Assembly (NCBI GenBank): GCA_023411115.1 | Contig: JAEYPF010000010.1 | Location: 248,001-312,000, forward strand | DNA length: 64,000 nucleotides | Reading direction: 5' to 3' | DNA from: Methanobacteriota archaeon | GTDB lineage: Archaea; Methanobacteriota; Methanobacteria; Methanobacteriales; Methanobacteriaceae | Part shown: one piece after another, positions 35,899 through 43,038 of the stretch | How the letters are laid out: each line of letters begins with the position of its first letter | How positions within the stretch are numbered: the stretch's first letter is position 1 | The notes under the pieces: generated by a model | Databases searched by the model: none | Told to the model about the DNA's origin: nothing | What the model saw: only the letters and a program-made list of their open reading frames with translations | Made by a program: the position numbers and the translations under genes

Positions 35899-36265
35899 CA
35901 AAATTTGTAGGTGTTTTTTTCACGGTTCTAAGTCTAAATGAAAAATTAGACTCCCATAACCGATTTTTTATGAGAATAAAAGAGAAAAGAGGGTGACTTC
36001 TTTCCTCTAAATATTGTAGTACATATAGTTGATATACGAAAACTCTTAGGAGTTTCACTCTATCTTTTGAAAAACTGGCAATTTCTCAAAAAAGTTAATA
36101 TACTTGGAGTGAAAATGAAAGGACCCTCTGTGGGTCCTTAGGGGATCTATTTTTGCAATTCACATTTGGAGTTGCCTGTATCATCTGAATTAATAGATGA
36201 AAATTAATTAGAAAGTTAGAGGAAAATAGGAAACCTCTAACCTCTAGGTGATTTCATTTAAGCTA
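35867..36265 (-). ncRNA. Structured non-coding region, putative ncRNA
   Basis: No gene-like frame with an initiation signal covers these ~400 bases. It holds at least five perfect hairpins: 36212-36241 (GTTAGAGG/CCTCTAAC), 36181-36200 (TCATCT/AGATGA), 36119-36139 (AAGGACCC/GGGTCCTT), 36040-36055 (AAACTC/GAGTTT), 35931-35952 (AGTCTAA/TTAGACT), and a terminator at 35867-35898. A TATA-like ATTATATAG lies at 36290-36299, about 25 bases upstream of the inferred start. One imperfect stem (36155-36175) pairs better on the plus strand, so the strand is not certain. Confidence 0.5.
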
Positions 36266-36314
36266 CTTGAAGATCAAAAATAACTCCTCATTATATAGAG
36301 CGTAAAACAAATTC

Positions 36315-37007
36315 TTAGAATTCTAATAATCTATTAAGATTATTGCTTATAACCCTATAACCATGCGTATTTAATCCAAAGGATTCACAATATTTACTAT
36401 CTTTAATTTTAATATGTCGTTTATCCTTTTTCTGAAAATAAATACATACACCTAAAACAATAGCACGCTCATTCAATCTACTATGGATCCTCTTTAATGA
36501 AAAATTATCAATAACATCTTTAGAATCCTGTCTCTGATATGCCGTCATCATATAATAACCTGCAATTATATCCACTAACAACGCATTATGTGAATCATTA
36601 TACCTCTGCTTCTTAGTATTTTGATACTTCTTTAACAATCCATTAACACGTTTACCCTGCATTGATAAGCTTTTAAAATTTTCATTTTCAAATTCTTCAC
36701 TGAAATCATGAGATTCATATTTAAAATAAGGTGTTATTAGCCCGCATCCTTCACATACAACTTCTCCATGGAAATCATCCAAAGCTTTAACAGGATGTCC
36801 GCATTCAATGCAGCTGCTATGTTCCAGGCTTACATATTGAATATTTTTTGATGGATCGCTATAGTGTTTAGCTTCTTTTAAATGGAATTTGCTTTTATGT
36901 TTTTCATTGCTGTAAAAATTCCTATAAAAGTCTTCTAATTTCTTATCAAGAAAAATATCGGTTAAATCAGTTTGTATATCAACTAAATCGGAGTTGCATA
37001 CTGCCAA
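36315..37007 (-). CDS. TFB-like zinc-ribbon transcription factor
   Basis: A 230-residue protein. Residues ~64-92 hold a zinc ribbon, SCIECGHPVKALDDFHGEVVCEGCGLI, with cysteines at 66, 69, 85 and 88, the C-x2-C-x15-C-x2-C spacing and 'GEVVCxxCG' box of archaeal TFB. The C-terminal half (~120-230) looks like one cyclin-like helical repeat; a true TFB has two and ~310 residues. The TTG start at 37007 has GGAGGG seven bases upstream. It probably recruits host RNA polymerase to viral promoters, replacing or competing with host TFB. That function is inference from the zinc ribbon. Confidence 0.8.
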   Translation of the reverse strand: MAVCNSDLVDIQTDLTDIFLDKKLEDFYRNFYSNEKHKSKFHLKEAKHYSDPSKNIQYVSLEHSSCIECGHPVKALDDFHGEVVCEGCGLITPYFKYESHDFSEEFENENFKSLSMQGKRVNGLLKKYQNTKKQRYNDSHNALLVDIIAGYYMMTAYQRQDSKDVIDNFSLKRIHSRLNERAIVLGVCIYFQKKDKRHIKIKDSKYCESFGLNTHGYRVISNNLNRLLEF

Positions 37008-37131
37008 TTGAAACCCTCCAGCATATAGATAGAGGAATATCCTGGTAGTGTTTTGAAAAAAATAGGTTAAATAACGAGAGTACCTTCTTTAGGATATAAT
37101 TTTCAAGGCCGCCCGGGGAATTTTGGATGTT

Positions 37132-37149
37132 GTGGTGGTCGCCTCCAAA
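37132..37149 (-). repeat. 18-bp dispersed repeat, copy a
   Basis: Minus-strand TTTGGAGGCGACCACCAC, one of five copies in the early region. It lies in the leader of the TFB-like gene. Confidence 0.85.
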
Positions 37150-37226
37150 TAGAATTCCTCCTCTGGTTAGTCTATTGTACTTCATTGCTTATACGTTGAA
37201 AACAGTGCTTATAAAGTAACATAAGT

Positions 37227-37238
37227 TATTTATATACA
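37227..37238 (-). promoter_or_regulatory. TATA box for the TFB-like gene
   Basis: Minus-strand TGTATATAAATAA-type box between repeat copies b and a, with no gene start for ~215 bases downstream, so the TFB-like message should have a long leader containing copy a. Confidence 0.5.
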
Positions 37239-37278
37239 AAAAATAAAAGTTAGTTGGGGATCTAATTTTGGATGAGAC

Positions 37279-37296
37279 GTGGTGGTCGCCTCCAAA
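37279..37296 (-). repeat. 18-bp dispersed repeat, copy b
   Basis: Identical 18-bp sequence, 26 bases after the stop of the gene at 37322. Confidence 0.85.
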
Positions 37297-37321
37297 TTAT
37301 TTCCCCTTTATTCTAATAAAA

Positions 37322-37603
37322 TTAATTTTTTACTTTAAATTCATCATTGATGTATATATACACCTGACTGCTTACGTAAGAAAAAAATAATTTATATCCT
37401 GCTGCCTTTTCCATTTTCAGTATTAAATCTTTATTTAACCTTTCTGGATAAGTCATATTAAAAACTAATGTTAAACATTCCTTTTCCCATGAAGGAGGCT
37501 TCTCATACTTTATAAACTCAGTATTCCCATACTCAATTGGAGTAACACTATGAACATTTTCTAAAATTTCCAATACATTTATACCATCTGACAAATCAAT
37601 CAC
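37322..37603 (-). CDS. Hypothetical early protein (93 residues)
   Basis: A 93-residue alpha/beta protein with no recognised motif (SVTPIEYGNTEFIKYEK ... TYPERLNKDLILKMEKAAGY ... YIYINDEFKVKN). The start overlaps the end of the gene at 37596 by eight bases, so the two are translationally coupled. The pattern of strands at both ends with a central helix gives no functional hint. Probably a viral early accessory protein. Confidence 0.65.
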   Translation of the reverse strand: MIDLSDGINVLEILENVHSVTPIEYGNTEFIKYEKPPSWEKECLTLVFNMTYPERLNKDLILKMEKAAGYKLFFSYVSSQVYIYINDEFKVKN

Positions 37604-38387
37604 CTGCTCTATTAACTAAATTATCACTTGAAATGCTTATACTTGTAGGATCCACTACTTTCCATCTGCCACGAATATCCTCTTCAATCTTGTCTTCCTC
37701 CATCAATTTAACAATAATTTTCTTACCTTCTAATTCACCTTTTCTATTTTTTGGGAGTTTTGCAATTTTACAAATCTGCTTTAAAGATACTAAGTCCCCT
37801 ATATTCAATTTGTTGTAAACAATGGTGGCTTTGTCTTCATGCATTTTAAATATAGTAAGGCCACGTGTTTCAATACGTTTTTCATAAGCTTCCTTTAAAT
37901 CATCAGGAATATTCACGAAATTGTGCCTGTTAACTTTCCACATATTAGTTCCATTAATATTATCCACCCTTCCAGATGCTCTTAACTTTTTACTCCAAAT
38001 TTCCCGCCAATTATACTTACTATCATTGCCCGTGAATTTTTTAACAATATTTTTAAGATATTCCGTAGTTACTTTATCTTTGAAATATATAGGACCTATA
38101 TCAAATTCATCGAAAAATTCTTTTATCATCTTGTCTTCATCGTGATCGGCGGTGGTTAATTCATGTTTAATTGAGCCTTCAGGTGGGAACTCTAAAGGTA
38201 TTTCACCATCATAATTCATCGCCCTTTTATCAGCATCTGCAAGATGTCCATCCTCCAATACATTTAACATGGCATTTTCAAGCTCTTTTTTTGTGGAACC
38301 CCATTTCTGCCCATGATAAAAATAGGAAGCTCTTTGAAATCGTATGAATACTTTTGCATCAACTTTGGGAGGCCTTATATTTTCCAA
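37596..38387 (-). CDS. Hypothetical early protein with helical DNA-binding-like C-terminus
   Basis: The frame opens at 38402, but GGGAGGG six to seven bases before TTG 38387 sets the start, giving 263 residues. Residues ~95-160 and ~190-240 look like winged-helix modules (EYLKNIVKKFTGNDSKYNWREIWSKKLRASGRV ... GDLVSLKQICKIAKLPKNRKGELEGKKII). The C-terminal one ends in a wing-like DIRGRWKVVD. No family recognised. A role in replication or regulation of early genes is possible. A TATA box lies 113 bases upstream. Confidence 0.65.
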   Translation of the reverse strand: MENIRPPKVDAKVFIRFQRASYFYHGQKWGSTKKELENAMLNVLEDGHLADADKRAMNYDGEIPLEFPPEGSIKHELTTADHDEDKMIKEFFDEFDIGPIYFKDKVTTEYLKNIVKKFTGNDSKYNWREIWSKKLRASGRVDNINGTNMWKVNRHNFVNIPDDLKEAYEKRIETRGLTIFKMHEDKATIVYNKLNIGDLVSLKQICKIAKLPKNRKGELEGKKIIVKLMEEDKIEEDIRGRWKVVDPTSISISSDNLVNRAGD

Positions 38388-38738
38388 TAGGATCCCTCCC
38401 AAAACTTGTTTGAATAACCTTGCCTTATTTTTGCTGAGAAAGTGTCACTTTTTCCGATACAATCTACATTTTTAATACTACTACTACTAAACAATAACAC
38501 CATATAATATATATATAAACAATAATTCTTTCCATTTTTTTTAAACAAAATCAATAAATCTTTATAAAAACGTTTTAAAAACAATACTAATACATTTCTA
38601 GAAATAACGTTTTCTAATGATTTTTTTCCATGTATTTGAGATAAATTTTTGCAACTTCTAGTTACACGATAGTTAATTATACCACCGCCGTTGCATACTG
38701 TTTCATTCCTCATGTGGTGGTCGCCTCCAAACAGAATA
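38388..38738 (-). promoter_or_regulatory. Promoter region with long leader and repeat copy c
   Basis: A ~350-bp gap. It contains repeat copy c (38714-38731), a TATA box at 38500-38519 (minus TTTATATATATATTATATGG), a TACTACTACTA run at 38477-38487 and no convincing gene. The 38375-38749 frame lacks a second supporting signal. Confidence 0.5.
38714..38731 (-). repeat. 18-bp dispersed repeat, copy c
   Basis: Identical copy, eight bases after the stop of the gene at 38739. A TTG-initiated frame here ends after six codons (TGA), while an ATG directly follows the repeat. Confidence 0.85.
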
Positions 38739-39089
38739 TTATTTAACACGTTTCCAATGAATTAATTTCGATTTATATTTCTTTGAATATTTTAATTCCC
38801 CTTCAACCAGCTTAGATCTCTTCAGTATATTTCCTAACCTTTTACCTCGCTTATCTAATTTCAATAAGAATAAACCATTACTTATCAATCCTTCATCTTC
38901 AAAAAATTTCTGCAACTCTCTAACAGGAGCCTCATTATTCTCTGCAATATCATCCAAGTATTTCAACGTGTTTCTTACTGCATCATCTCCATATTTCATG
39001 GGTTTTATCCATTCCACTATTATCGAGAATATCAAAAAGATAAAAAGTTTAAAAAGTATTTTTTTAATTTTCGTGAGACCATCCTCCAA
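38739..39089 (-). CDS. Winged-helix-like early protein
   Basis: A 116-residue frame from TTG 39089, or 86 residues from ATG 38999. The extra 30 residues (MEDGLTKIKKILFKLF...) come from A/T-rich DNA that may be promoter. Residues after the ATG form a compact helical domain with a wing (TLKYLDDIAENNEAPVRELQKFFEDEGLI ... RLGNILKRSKLVEGELKYS), which fits a winged helix-turn-helix. Likely a viral DNA-binding regulator. The TTG contains a GGAGG of its own and no good site lies upstream, so the start is unsure. Confidence 0.6.
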   Translation of the reverse strand: MEDGLTKIKKILFKLFIFLIFSIIVEWIKPMKYGDDAVRNTLKYLDDIAENNEAPVRELQKFFEDEGLISNGLFLLKLDKRGKRLGNILKRSKLVEGELKYSKKYKSKLIHWKRVK

Positions 39090-39108
39090 AATCCCTGTTA
39101 TTTGTAGT

Positions 39109-39210
39109 TTAATCTACTTTTGAGGTTAAATAATCTAATTCCTCATCCTTAACCACAAGTACATAATAATGTTTTCCTCTACTGTCTATTGTCATGACTT
39201 TTTCTGGCAT
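39109..39210 (-). CDS. 33-residue early peptide
   Basis: A small acidic peptide (MPEKVMTIDSRGKHYYVLVV...) with a good AGGAG ribosome-binding site eight bases before the ATG, starting 22 bases after the end of the gene at 39233. It was below common ORF length limits but fits the tightly packed operon. Function unknown. Confidence 0.5.
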   Translation of the reverse strand: MPEKVMTIDSRGKHYYVLVVKDEELDYLTSKVD

Positions 39211-39232
39211 TAATATTCTCCTATATCCATTA

Positions 39233-39508
39233 TTAATACATCATTAATCTTTTTACAGTGTAAATTCCCTTATCCATGATTATAAAATTCCTTTCTTTAT
39301 TTTTCATTGTTCTACTGATTGTTGCAACTATAACGCCTTTTTTAGTGATCCTGTAATTGCCATAAACTTTTTTACCATATCTATTAATTGCAGTAATATG
39401 GCCAAATGCAATTTGAATAACGTTAAATCCTTCTTTTCGTAGAAATTCATCGAAAGCAACTAGTTTGTCTGATTTTGTAGTTCTTTTATCAACAAAAGAT
39501 GAAGTCAT
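39233..39508 (-). CDS. Hypothetical basic early protein (91 residues)
   Basis: A 91-residue basic protein, predicted beta-rich in the middle (FNVIQIAFGHITAINRYGKKVYGNYRITKKGVIVATISRTM). The Lys/Arg content and small beta fold would fit a nucleic-acid-binding protein. Its ATG overlaps the TGA of the gene at 39505 (ATGA), so the two are coupled. No family recognised. Confidence 0.68.
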   Translation of the reverse strand: MTSSFVDKRTTKSDKLVAFDEFLRKEGFNVIQIAFGHITAINRYGKKVYGNYRITKKGVIVATISRTMKNKERNFIIMDKGIYTVKRLMMY

Positions 39509-39672
39509 TTAGATATCTCCAGCAATTCACATGCACATTTAGGTTTCAATTTCCCTTCGATAGGCATCCAGCATCTAGGCCCTCCACAAACTGGACACCA
39601 GTTTTCATCATTTAAAAGAAAATTATGCTGATGGCGTGTTGCCTCTTCAATAACATCTTCTAAATCTGACAT
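39505..39672 (-). CDS. Small zinc-finger-like protein (55 residues)
   Basis: A 55-residue protein with cysteines in CPVCGGPRCW and KCACEL, enough for one zinc site. Its ATG overlaps the end of the SWIM gene and its TGA overlaps the next ATG, so it is embedded in a coupled operon. That arrangement is the main evidence that this short frame is real. Function unknown, probably protein or nucleic-acid binding. Confidence 0.62.
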   Translation of the reverse strand: MSDLEDVIEEATRHQHNFLLNDENWCPVCGGPRCWMPIEGKLKPKCACELLEISK

Positions 39673-39986
39673 TCATATCGCCGCCTTTCTGTTTGTTCTT
39701 TTAACATATCCTGTAATTTCTTTAACAGTTTAAAGCCGTTAATTTCAGCCACTTTGAACATACTAGCGTGGATGTGTTTGCAAATCAGTTGTTTAGTGGA
39801 TTCTCTATCGTTACGGTTATGAAAGTCAGGGCAGCTGCAATTCCAAGTATCGTCCATCATATCAACCCGATGGATCCCTCTGCCATTAGAGCCTAAAACT
39901 TCAAAACTCATCATGTCATCTGAAATAAAATCAACTGTTACATGGCCTGCTATGTATAATGCCCAGCCACGATCTACACGGTTCAA
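39660..39986 (-). CDS. SWIM zinc-finger protein
   Basis: A 108-residue protein with a SWIM motif: C-x-C (WNCSCPDFHNR, residues ~49-59) followed by C-x-H (LICKHIHASMFKV). The preceding strand pair (HVTVDFISDDMMSFEVLGSNG) is the usual lead-in to a SWIM domain. SWIM fingers bind DNA or protein in transposases and recombination factors (family knowledge); the role here is not known. It starts at TTG 39986 with GGAGG seven bases upstream. Confidence 0.8.
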   Translation of the reverse strand: MNRVDRGWALYIAGHVTVDFISDDMMSFEVLGSNGRGIHRVDMMDDTWNCSCPDFHNRNDRESTKQLICKHIHASMFKVAEINGFKLLKKLQDMLKEQTERRRYECQI

Positions 39987-40019
39987 TTAAACTCCTCCAA
40001 GCAGAAAAAAATAGGGCTC

Positions 40020-40142
40020 TTAGGTGCCCTCTCCTTTTACAGGTAATTCTCCTGTTTTAGCCCAGTGTAAAAGATCGTCTATGGCTTTCAGTTCAGGTAA
40101 TTCATTTACTTCTTTTTTGGTTAGTGTGGTGGTCGCCTCCAA
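40020..40142 (-). CDS. 40-residue early peptide starting in the dispersed repeat
   Basis: A TTG at 40142, with GGAGGG eight bases upstream, opens a 40-residue frame (MEATTTLTKKEVNELPELKA... GELPVKGEGT). Its first codons, encoding M-E-A-T-T, are the 18-bp repeat itself. The charged, helical composition looks like a real protein rather than noise. It is the longest plausible peptide begun from the repeat. Confidence 0.5.
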   Translation of the reverse strand: MEATTTLTKKEVNELPELKAIDDLLHWAKTGELPVKGEGT

Positions 40143-40143
40143 A
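40126..40143 (-). repeat. 18-bp dispersed repeat, copy d
   Basis: Identical 18-bp sequence, 16 bases after the stop of the gene at 40159 and at the start of the 40-residue frame. Confidence 0.85.
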
Positions 40144-40158
40144 TTATTTCCCTCCAGT

Positions 40159-40374
40159 TTATTTTCCTAACATTCCTATTGGCAATGGTTTGCCATCAAG
40201 CCTTCTAATTACCATCAGTAATGGCTTAGGTTCTTTGCTTTCAATTTTTAAAATAAAATTATTCTTCTTATCTAACATTTCACGTGCTTCTTTTTCAGCT
40301 CCAGCAACGTTTTCAGCTTTTAAATCAATCACTGCCACTTCTTTAAACACAGTAATCTTATATTGTTTTTTCAT
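40159..40374 (-). CDS. Hypothetical 71-residue early protein
   Basis: A basic 71-residue alpha/beta protein (KKQYKITVFKEVAVIDLKAENVAGAEKEAREML ... FILKIESKEPKPLL). The ATG overlaps the stop of the gene at 40371 by four bases. No motif is recognised. The beta-alpha-beta layout resembles small nucleic-acid or regulatory proteins, but this is not a family call. Confidence 0.65.
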   Translation of the reverse strand: MKKQYKITVFKEVAVIDLKAENVAGAEKEAREMLDKKNNFILKIESKEPKPLLMVIRRLDGKPLPIGMLGK

Positions 40375-40649
40375 GGTTTGGCTCCTGTGTAGTCTTTCAT
40401 TTTAGAAGGTAACACTTCAGGTGCATTTTCAGCTATAGGTTTAACTGATAAGATCCCGCCCAGGATCCATTCAGGTTCTGTTTCACCATCAAACAGGACT
40501 AATAATGCAGGTCTGTTTACTTCCATATCGTCAAGTACTCCCTGTTTAACGGTGCCTCCAACAAAGCAGAAATTACAGCGCCTACCCTTGAATGCTTTTA
40601 CTTTGTCGAAATAACCTCTCTTTGGAGTGTTAAAATTCTTTTTATCCAT
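40371..40649 (-). CDS. Hypothetical 92-residue early protein
   Basis: A 92-residue protein with a CxxC pair (RRCNFCFVGG), several Gly/Pro turns and predicted beta strands (RPALLVLFDGETEPEWILGGILSV). It overlaps its downstream neighbour by four bases and begins four bases after the gene at 40654. No family recognised. Part of a coupled trio of early genes. Confidence 0.66.
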   Translation of the reverse strand: MDKKNFNTPKRGYFDKVKAFKGRRCNFCFVGGTVKQGVLDDMEVNRPALLVLFDGETEPEWILGGILSVKPIAENAPEVLPSKMKDYTGAKP

Positions 40650-40653
40650 TGTT

Positions 40654-41394
40654 TTATTTCCCCTGTATTTCTCTTGCAGCCTGGGCTTTGATCCGGGTTA
40701 TATCATTGCTGCTTAAATCCCATTCATCAGCCATTTTCACAGCCCATTTAACAACCTCTTCAGGTGTAGCATCAGGAATGTTATTTCTTAATTTTAGCTC
40801 TTCCCTGATTTCTTTAATGTATTGTCTCGCTTGGGGATCGTCACCCATGGGCACAGGCTCTTTAATTGATTCTTTCTTTGTAGGCATAGGCGCTGTTTCA
40901 GGTTCTTTTTCTGTATTGTCTTTTGCAGTTGCTTTAACTATTTGCAGGTTAGGGGTTTTGGCATTTGGATTAGAAGCTTGAACTGCTTTAACTGTGACAG
41001 ATTCTAACTTGTTGTTTATTGTTTCTCGGAAAGTGTCGAATACAACGCTGTAACTTTCAAGTTCATTCAGTTCTGTAATGTTTAATGCATGGCTCAAGCT
41101 ATCTATTAACTCGTAGACTCTGCCTCCATGTTCACCGTAGATCTTATCTACACCGTCATCATGGTAAGCACTTGTTATTAAACCACAGATCCATTTGGTT
41201 TTTTCATTTTTATTTTTAAGAATAACGTAGAATTCCTCAACGTCTTTGTTTTTGATTTGTCTTTTTTTTAGTTCGCCTATGTGTATTATGCCTGTAATTT
41301 CTTCTCCGATTTCAAGTTCATTTAGATATTTTTTATTGTAGTTGCTTTCATCTTCATAGTTTCCATTACCTTTTGATATTCCAAGATCCAGCAT
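40654..41394 (-). CDS. Early protein, possible single-strand DNA-binding/recombination factor
   Basis: A 246-residue protein. Residues ~20-130 look OB-fold-like (LEIGEEITGIIHIGELKKRQIKN ... EFYVILKNKNEKTKWICGLI ... GGRVYELIDSLSH). An acidic/Pro/Thr linker (~150-185) and a C-terminal helical domain follow (RQYIKEIREELKLRNNIPD ... VKMADEWDLSSNDITRIKAQAAREI). This layout of OB-like domain plus acidic linker is reminiscent of single-strand-binding proteins, but I have no named family match. The GAGGTGA ribosome-binding site is supplied by the end of the small gene at 41399. Confidence 0.6.
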   Translation of the reverse strand: MLDLGISKGNGNYEDESNYNKKYLNELEIGEEITGIIHIGELKKRQIKNKDVEEFYVILKNKNEKTKWICGLITSAYHDDGVDKIYGEHGGRVYELIDSLSHALNITELNELESYSVVFDTFRETINNKLESVTVKAVQASNPNAKTPNLQIVKATAKDNTEKEPETAPMPTKKESIKEPVPMGDDPQARQYIKEIREELKLRNNIPDATPEEVVKWAVKMADEWDLSSNDITRIKAQAAREIQGK

Positions 41395-41398
41395 TCAA

Positions 41399-41482
41399 TC
41401 ACCTCGCCAGTTGTCCTAATTCTATTAAAACTCTTACATCTTCAGCTAACTTCATAGCGACCGTTTTTTCTTCATCTCCCAT
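41399..41482 (-). CDS. 27-residue early peptide
   Basis: A frame encoding MGDEEKTVAMKLAEDVRVLI... whose stop (GAGGTGA) is the ribosome-binding site of the next gene. An AAAGGA lies upstream of its ATG. The arrangement suggests a leader or coupled peptide, but the frame is short. Confidence 0.42.
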   Translation of the reverse strand: MGDEEKTVAMKLAEDVRVLIELGQLAR

Positions 41483-41489
41483 TTGTTTC

Positions 41490-41850
41490 ACGTCCTTTCT
41501 TTTTTGTAAGGATTGAGCTAGCAGGATTTGAACCTGCATCAACTGAACCGACGACATGAAGGGGGCACTGTTTATGGATTCAGTTTTAAACCATTAAGCC
41601 CATATATACCCTGCCATTGGTGATAAACACATTTGAGCGCACATATGGCAGGGCCTTAGTATTCAAACACTTTTACAAACCTTCCAACATGCTTCTCACT
41701 ACATGTTGAATAGGACCTGCTGGATTTGACTCCTAAATAAAATCACTTCAATTGGCTGAGGGGAATGATTTACAGATCCATATGAAAATTTTAACCAGGC
41801 CTCGCTCTTAGAAGGCAATCACAGAACGAGGCTATAACACGAGGGCATAA
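41490..41850 (-). ncRNA. Structured non-coding region ending in a tRNA-like arm
   Basis: About 360 bases without a supported gene, on the strand of the early operon. Perfect arms: GCCTCG[TC]TC/GAGCGAGGC (41799-41832, the one variable pair is G-U only on the minus strand), AACATG/CATGTT (41686-41707), CCCTGCCAT/ATGGCAGGG (41609-41653), AACTGAA/TTCAGTT (41541-41585). Nearest the 3' end is a tRNA T arm, GCAGG-TTCAAAT-CCTGC (41521-41537), with the next six bases (TAGCTC) partly pairing with GGGCTTA at 41595-41601. It looks like a structured viral RNA built on or containing a degenerate tRNA. Confidence 0.48.
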
Positions 41851-41853
41851 AAA

Positions 41854-41964
41854 TTATTTAAAGACTTTTTTACGGTTTTCAATAACGTAAGTGTCGTATT
41901 CTGTGATTAGGCTTTGTAGGGTTTTTCGTATTGTTTTTAAGAATAAAAATTTAATAAAATTCAT
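41854..41964 (-). CDS. 36-residue peptide coupled to the Ada-like gene
   Basis: An Asn/Lys/Thr-rich frame (MNFIKFLFLKTIRKTLQSLI...) with GGGGAG six bases before the ATG. The upstream gene's stop codon (TAG at 41965-41967) directly abuts it. The single hydrophobic, basic helix would suit a membrane-associated peptide. Not recognised. Confidence 0.48.
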   Translation of the reverse strand: MNFIKFLFLKTIRKTLQSLITEYDTYVIENRKKVFK

Positions 41965-42498
41965 CTAAATCTCCCCTATTGTTTTCATAGATTTTAATTT
42001 ATTCTGAGCTTTCCATAGTGCTGTCTGGTATCCACAATCGCATTCAAAATAAATCCACCATTTACCCTCTTCTTTTACGAGCCTTACGCCGTTATCGTCA
42101 GGGTGCATTTTCACGATCCCATGTTTGGATCCGCAGGTAAGACATCCTACTTTATCAAAAATTGCATTTATTTTTGGATCCATACAAACTTCAGTTCCAA
42201 GAACATCTGCTTTGAACCTGTCCAAATTTGTTGTCCCAGAGCTGTCCATGGCATAGCACCATTTGCATGGAACAAAATGAGCTCCATCTGTTGGTACAAT
42301 GTGAGTCCTGTTCATCATTTTTATAGCACGACATCCTGGAGCATGTAACTTTCGTGTGTTACTATTTCCTATAAGATATCCTCCAGGCACATAGCCCTTT
42401 TTATCTTCAATACTTCCGTGAACCTTTTTAATAGCCATGACCGGGTTGTCATGGTTTTGGTTTCCTTCTTTTGGTTTCACTCCTATCACCTTATTCAA
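41965..42498 (-). CDS. Early protein with Ada-type zinc-binding domain
   Basis: A 177-residue protein. Residues ~40-83 match the Ada-like metal-binding pattern: YLIGNSNTRKLHAPGCRAI then VPTDGAHFVPCKWCYAMD, with Cys residues around 56, 79 and 82. The C-terminal ~60 residues carry more cysteines (GCLTCGSKHGI, ECDCGYQT), a second zinc site. The Ada domain binds DNA in repair or regulatory proteins. The start is unclear: TTG 42498 overlaps its own GGAG, GTG 42489 has better spacing. Divergent from the RHH gene, it lies just beyond operator site 1 and is probably the first early gene. Confidence 0.72.
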   Translation of the reverse strand: MNKVIGVKPKEGNQNHDNPVMAIKKVHGSIEDKKGYVPGGYLIGNSNTRKLHAPGCRAIKMMNRTHIVPTDGAHFVPCKWCYAMDSSGTTNLDRFKADVLGTEVCMDPKINAIFDKVGCLTCGSKHGIVKMHPDDNGVRLVKEEGKWWIYFECDCGYQTALWKAQNKLKSMKTIGEI

Positions 42499-42540
42499 CT
42501 CCTTTTTTGATTATCCATAATTATTGTACTCCCAAACTTG

Positions 42541-42618
42541 TGTGAGTTTGTGAGTTTGTGATTAATTGTTTGATTTATTGAATATATAAATGTTTTCTTT
42601 TTGTGAGTTTGTGAGTTT
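42541..42618. promoter_or_regulatory. Divergent early promoter with two identical 17-bp operator sites
   Basis: TGTGAGTTTGTGAGTTT occurs at 42541-42557 and at 42602-42618, perfectly identical, each being two 8-bp half repeats. Minus-strand TATA at 42581-42590 places the early start near site 1. The plus-strand TATA at 42627-42634 lies beside site 2. A repressor bound at both could silence both promoters; the RHH-like protein at 42691 is the obvious candidate. Confidence 0.7.
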
Positions 42619-42690
42619 ACACTAATCTTTATATGTGATAAAAAAAGATATATACATACAAAATAAACAGAGGTGATAAAGGTGTACATA

Positions 42691-42912
42691 ATGGTTAATG
42701 AAAAGGCAGGCGAGACAACTAGAACATCATTTACATTAAATAAAGAACAATTTGAAATTTTTAAAGATATATGTCGAGAAAAATATTCAACAGACCCTCT
42801 AAACTCTGGGGCAAATGAAGCTATTGCAGACTTCAATAAAAAAAACAAAGAATACTTAAAGCCTAAATATGATAGGCTTAAAGAATTGCTTGATAAAGAA
42901 AATTCAAAATAA
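42691..42912 (+). CDS. Ribbon-helix-helix-like regulator (divergent)
   Basis: From ATG 42691 (AAAGGTG six bases upstream; GTG 42673 is in frame) it has 73 residues. A strand (TTRTSFTLNKEQ) is followed by a helix (FEIFKDICREKYS) and a second helix (SGANEAIADFNKK), then a charged coiled tail. This is the strand-helix-helix plan of CopG/Arc-family repressors, although the match is loose. It is transcribed away from the early operon, across twin operator sites. Proposed role: lysogeny repressor or its antagonist. Confidence 0.7.
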   Translation: MVNEKAGETTRTSFTLNKEQFEIFKDICREKYSTDPLNSGANEAIADFNKKNKEYLKPKYDRLKELLDKENSK

Positions 42913-43038
42913 CTATTTTTCACTAATTTACACAATAAACAACTATTTCTACTTATGTCATCTATACTTACTTTCTCATTCTCTAAATGATTATTTATTG
43001 GGGTGAGAATCCCGTAGGATTCTCTGAATATATTTTGC

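Larger units (their letters stand above)
37008..37321. promoter_or_regulatory. Regulatory gap with TATA box and two copies of the 18-bp repeat
   Basis: Two copies of the TTTGGAGGCGACCACCAC repeat lie here (37132-37149 and 37279-37296), on either side of a minus-strand TATA box (37227-37238). Short TTG-initiated frames begin in each repeat (37148-37089, 19 residues; 37295-37230, 21 residues). The longer frame at 36979-37185 is not supported. Confidence 0.55.

Noticed and set aside
36979..37185. 68-residue minus-strand frame overlapping the TFB-like gene start
   Set aside because: Overlaps the true start of the TFB-like gene and runs over repeat copy a; no independent support.
38375..38749. 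124-residue minus-strand frame
   Set aside because: The frame runs across a TATA box and a leader, and its sequence looks random. An ATG after repeat copy c (SD ten bases upstream) could start it, so it is not fully excluded, but the promoter inside argues against it.
41601..41840. CRISPR-like repeat array
   Set aside because: The inverted repeats here differ from one another and are not evenly spaced; no array pattern was found anywhere in the window.
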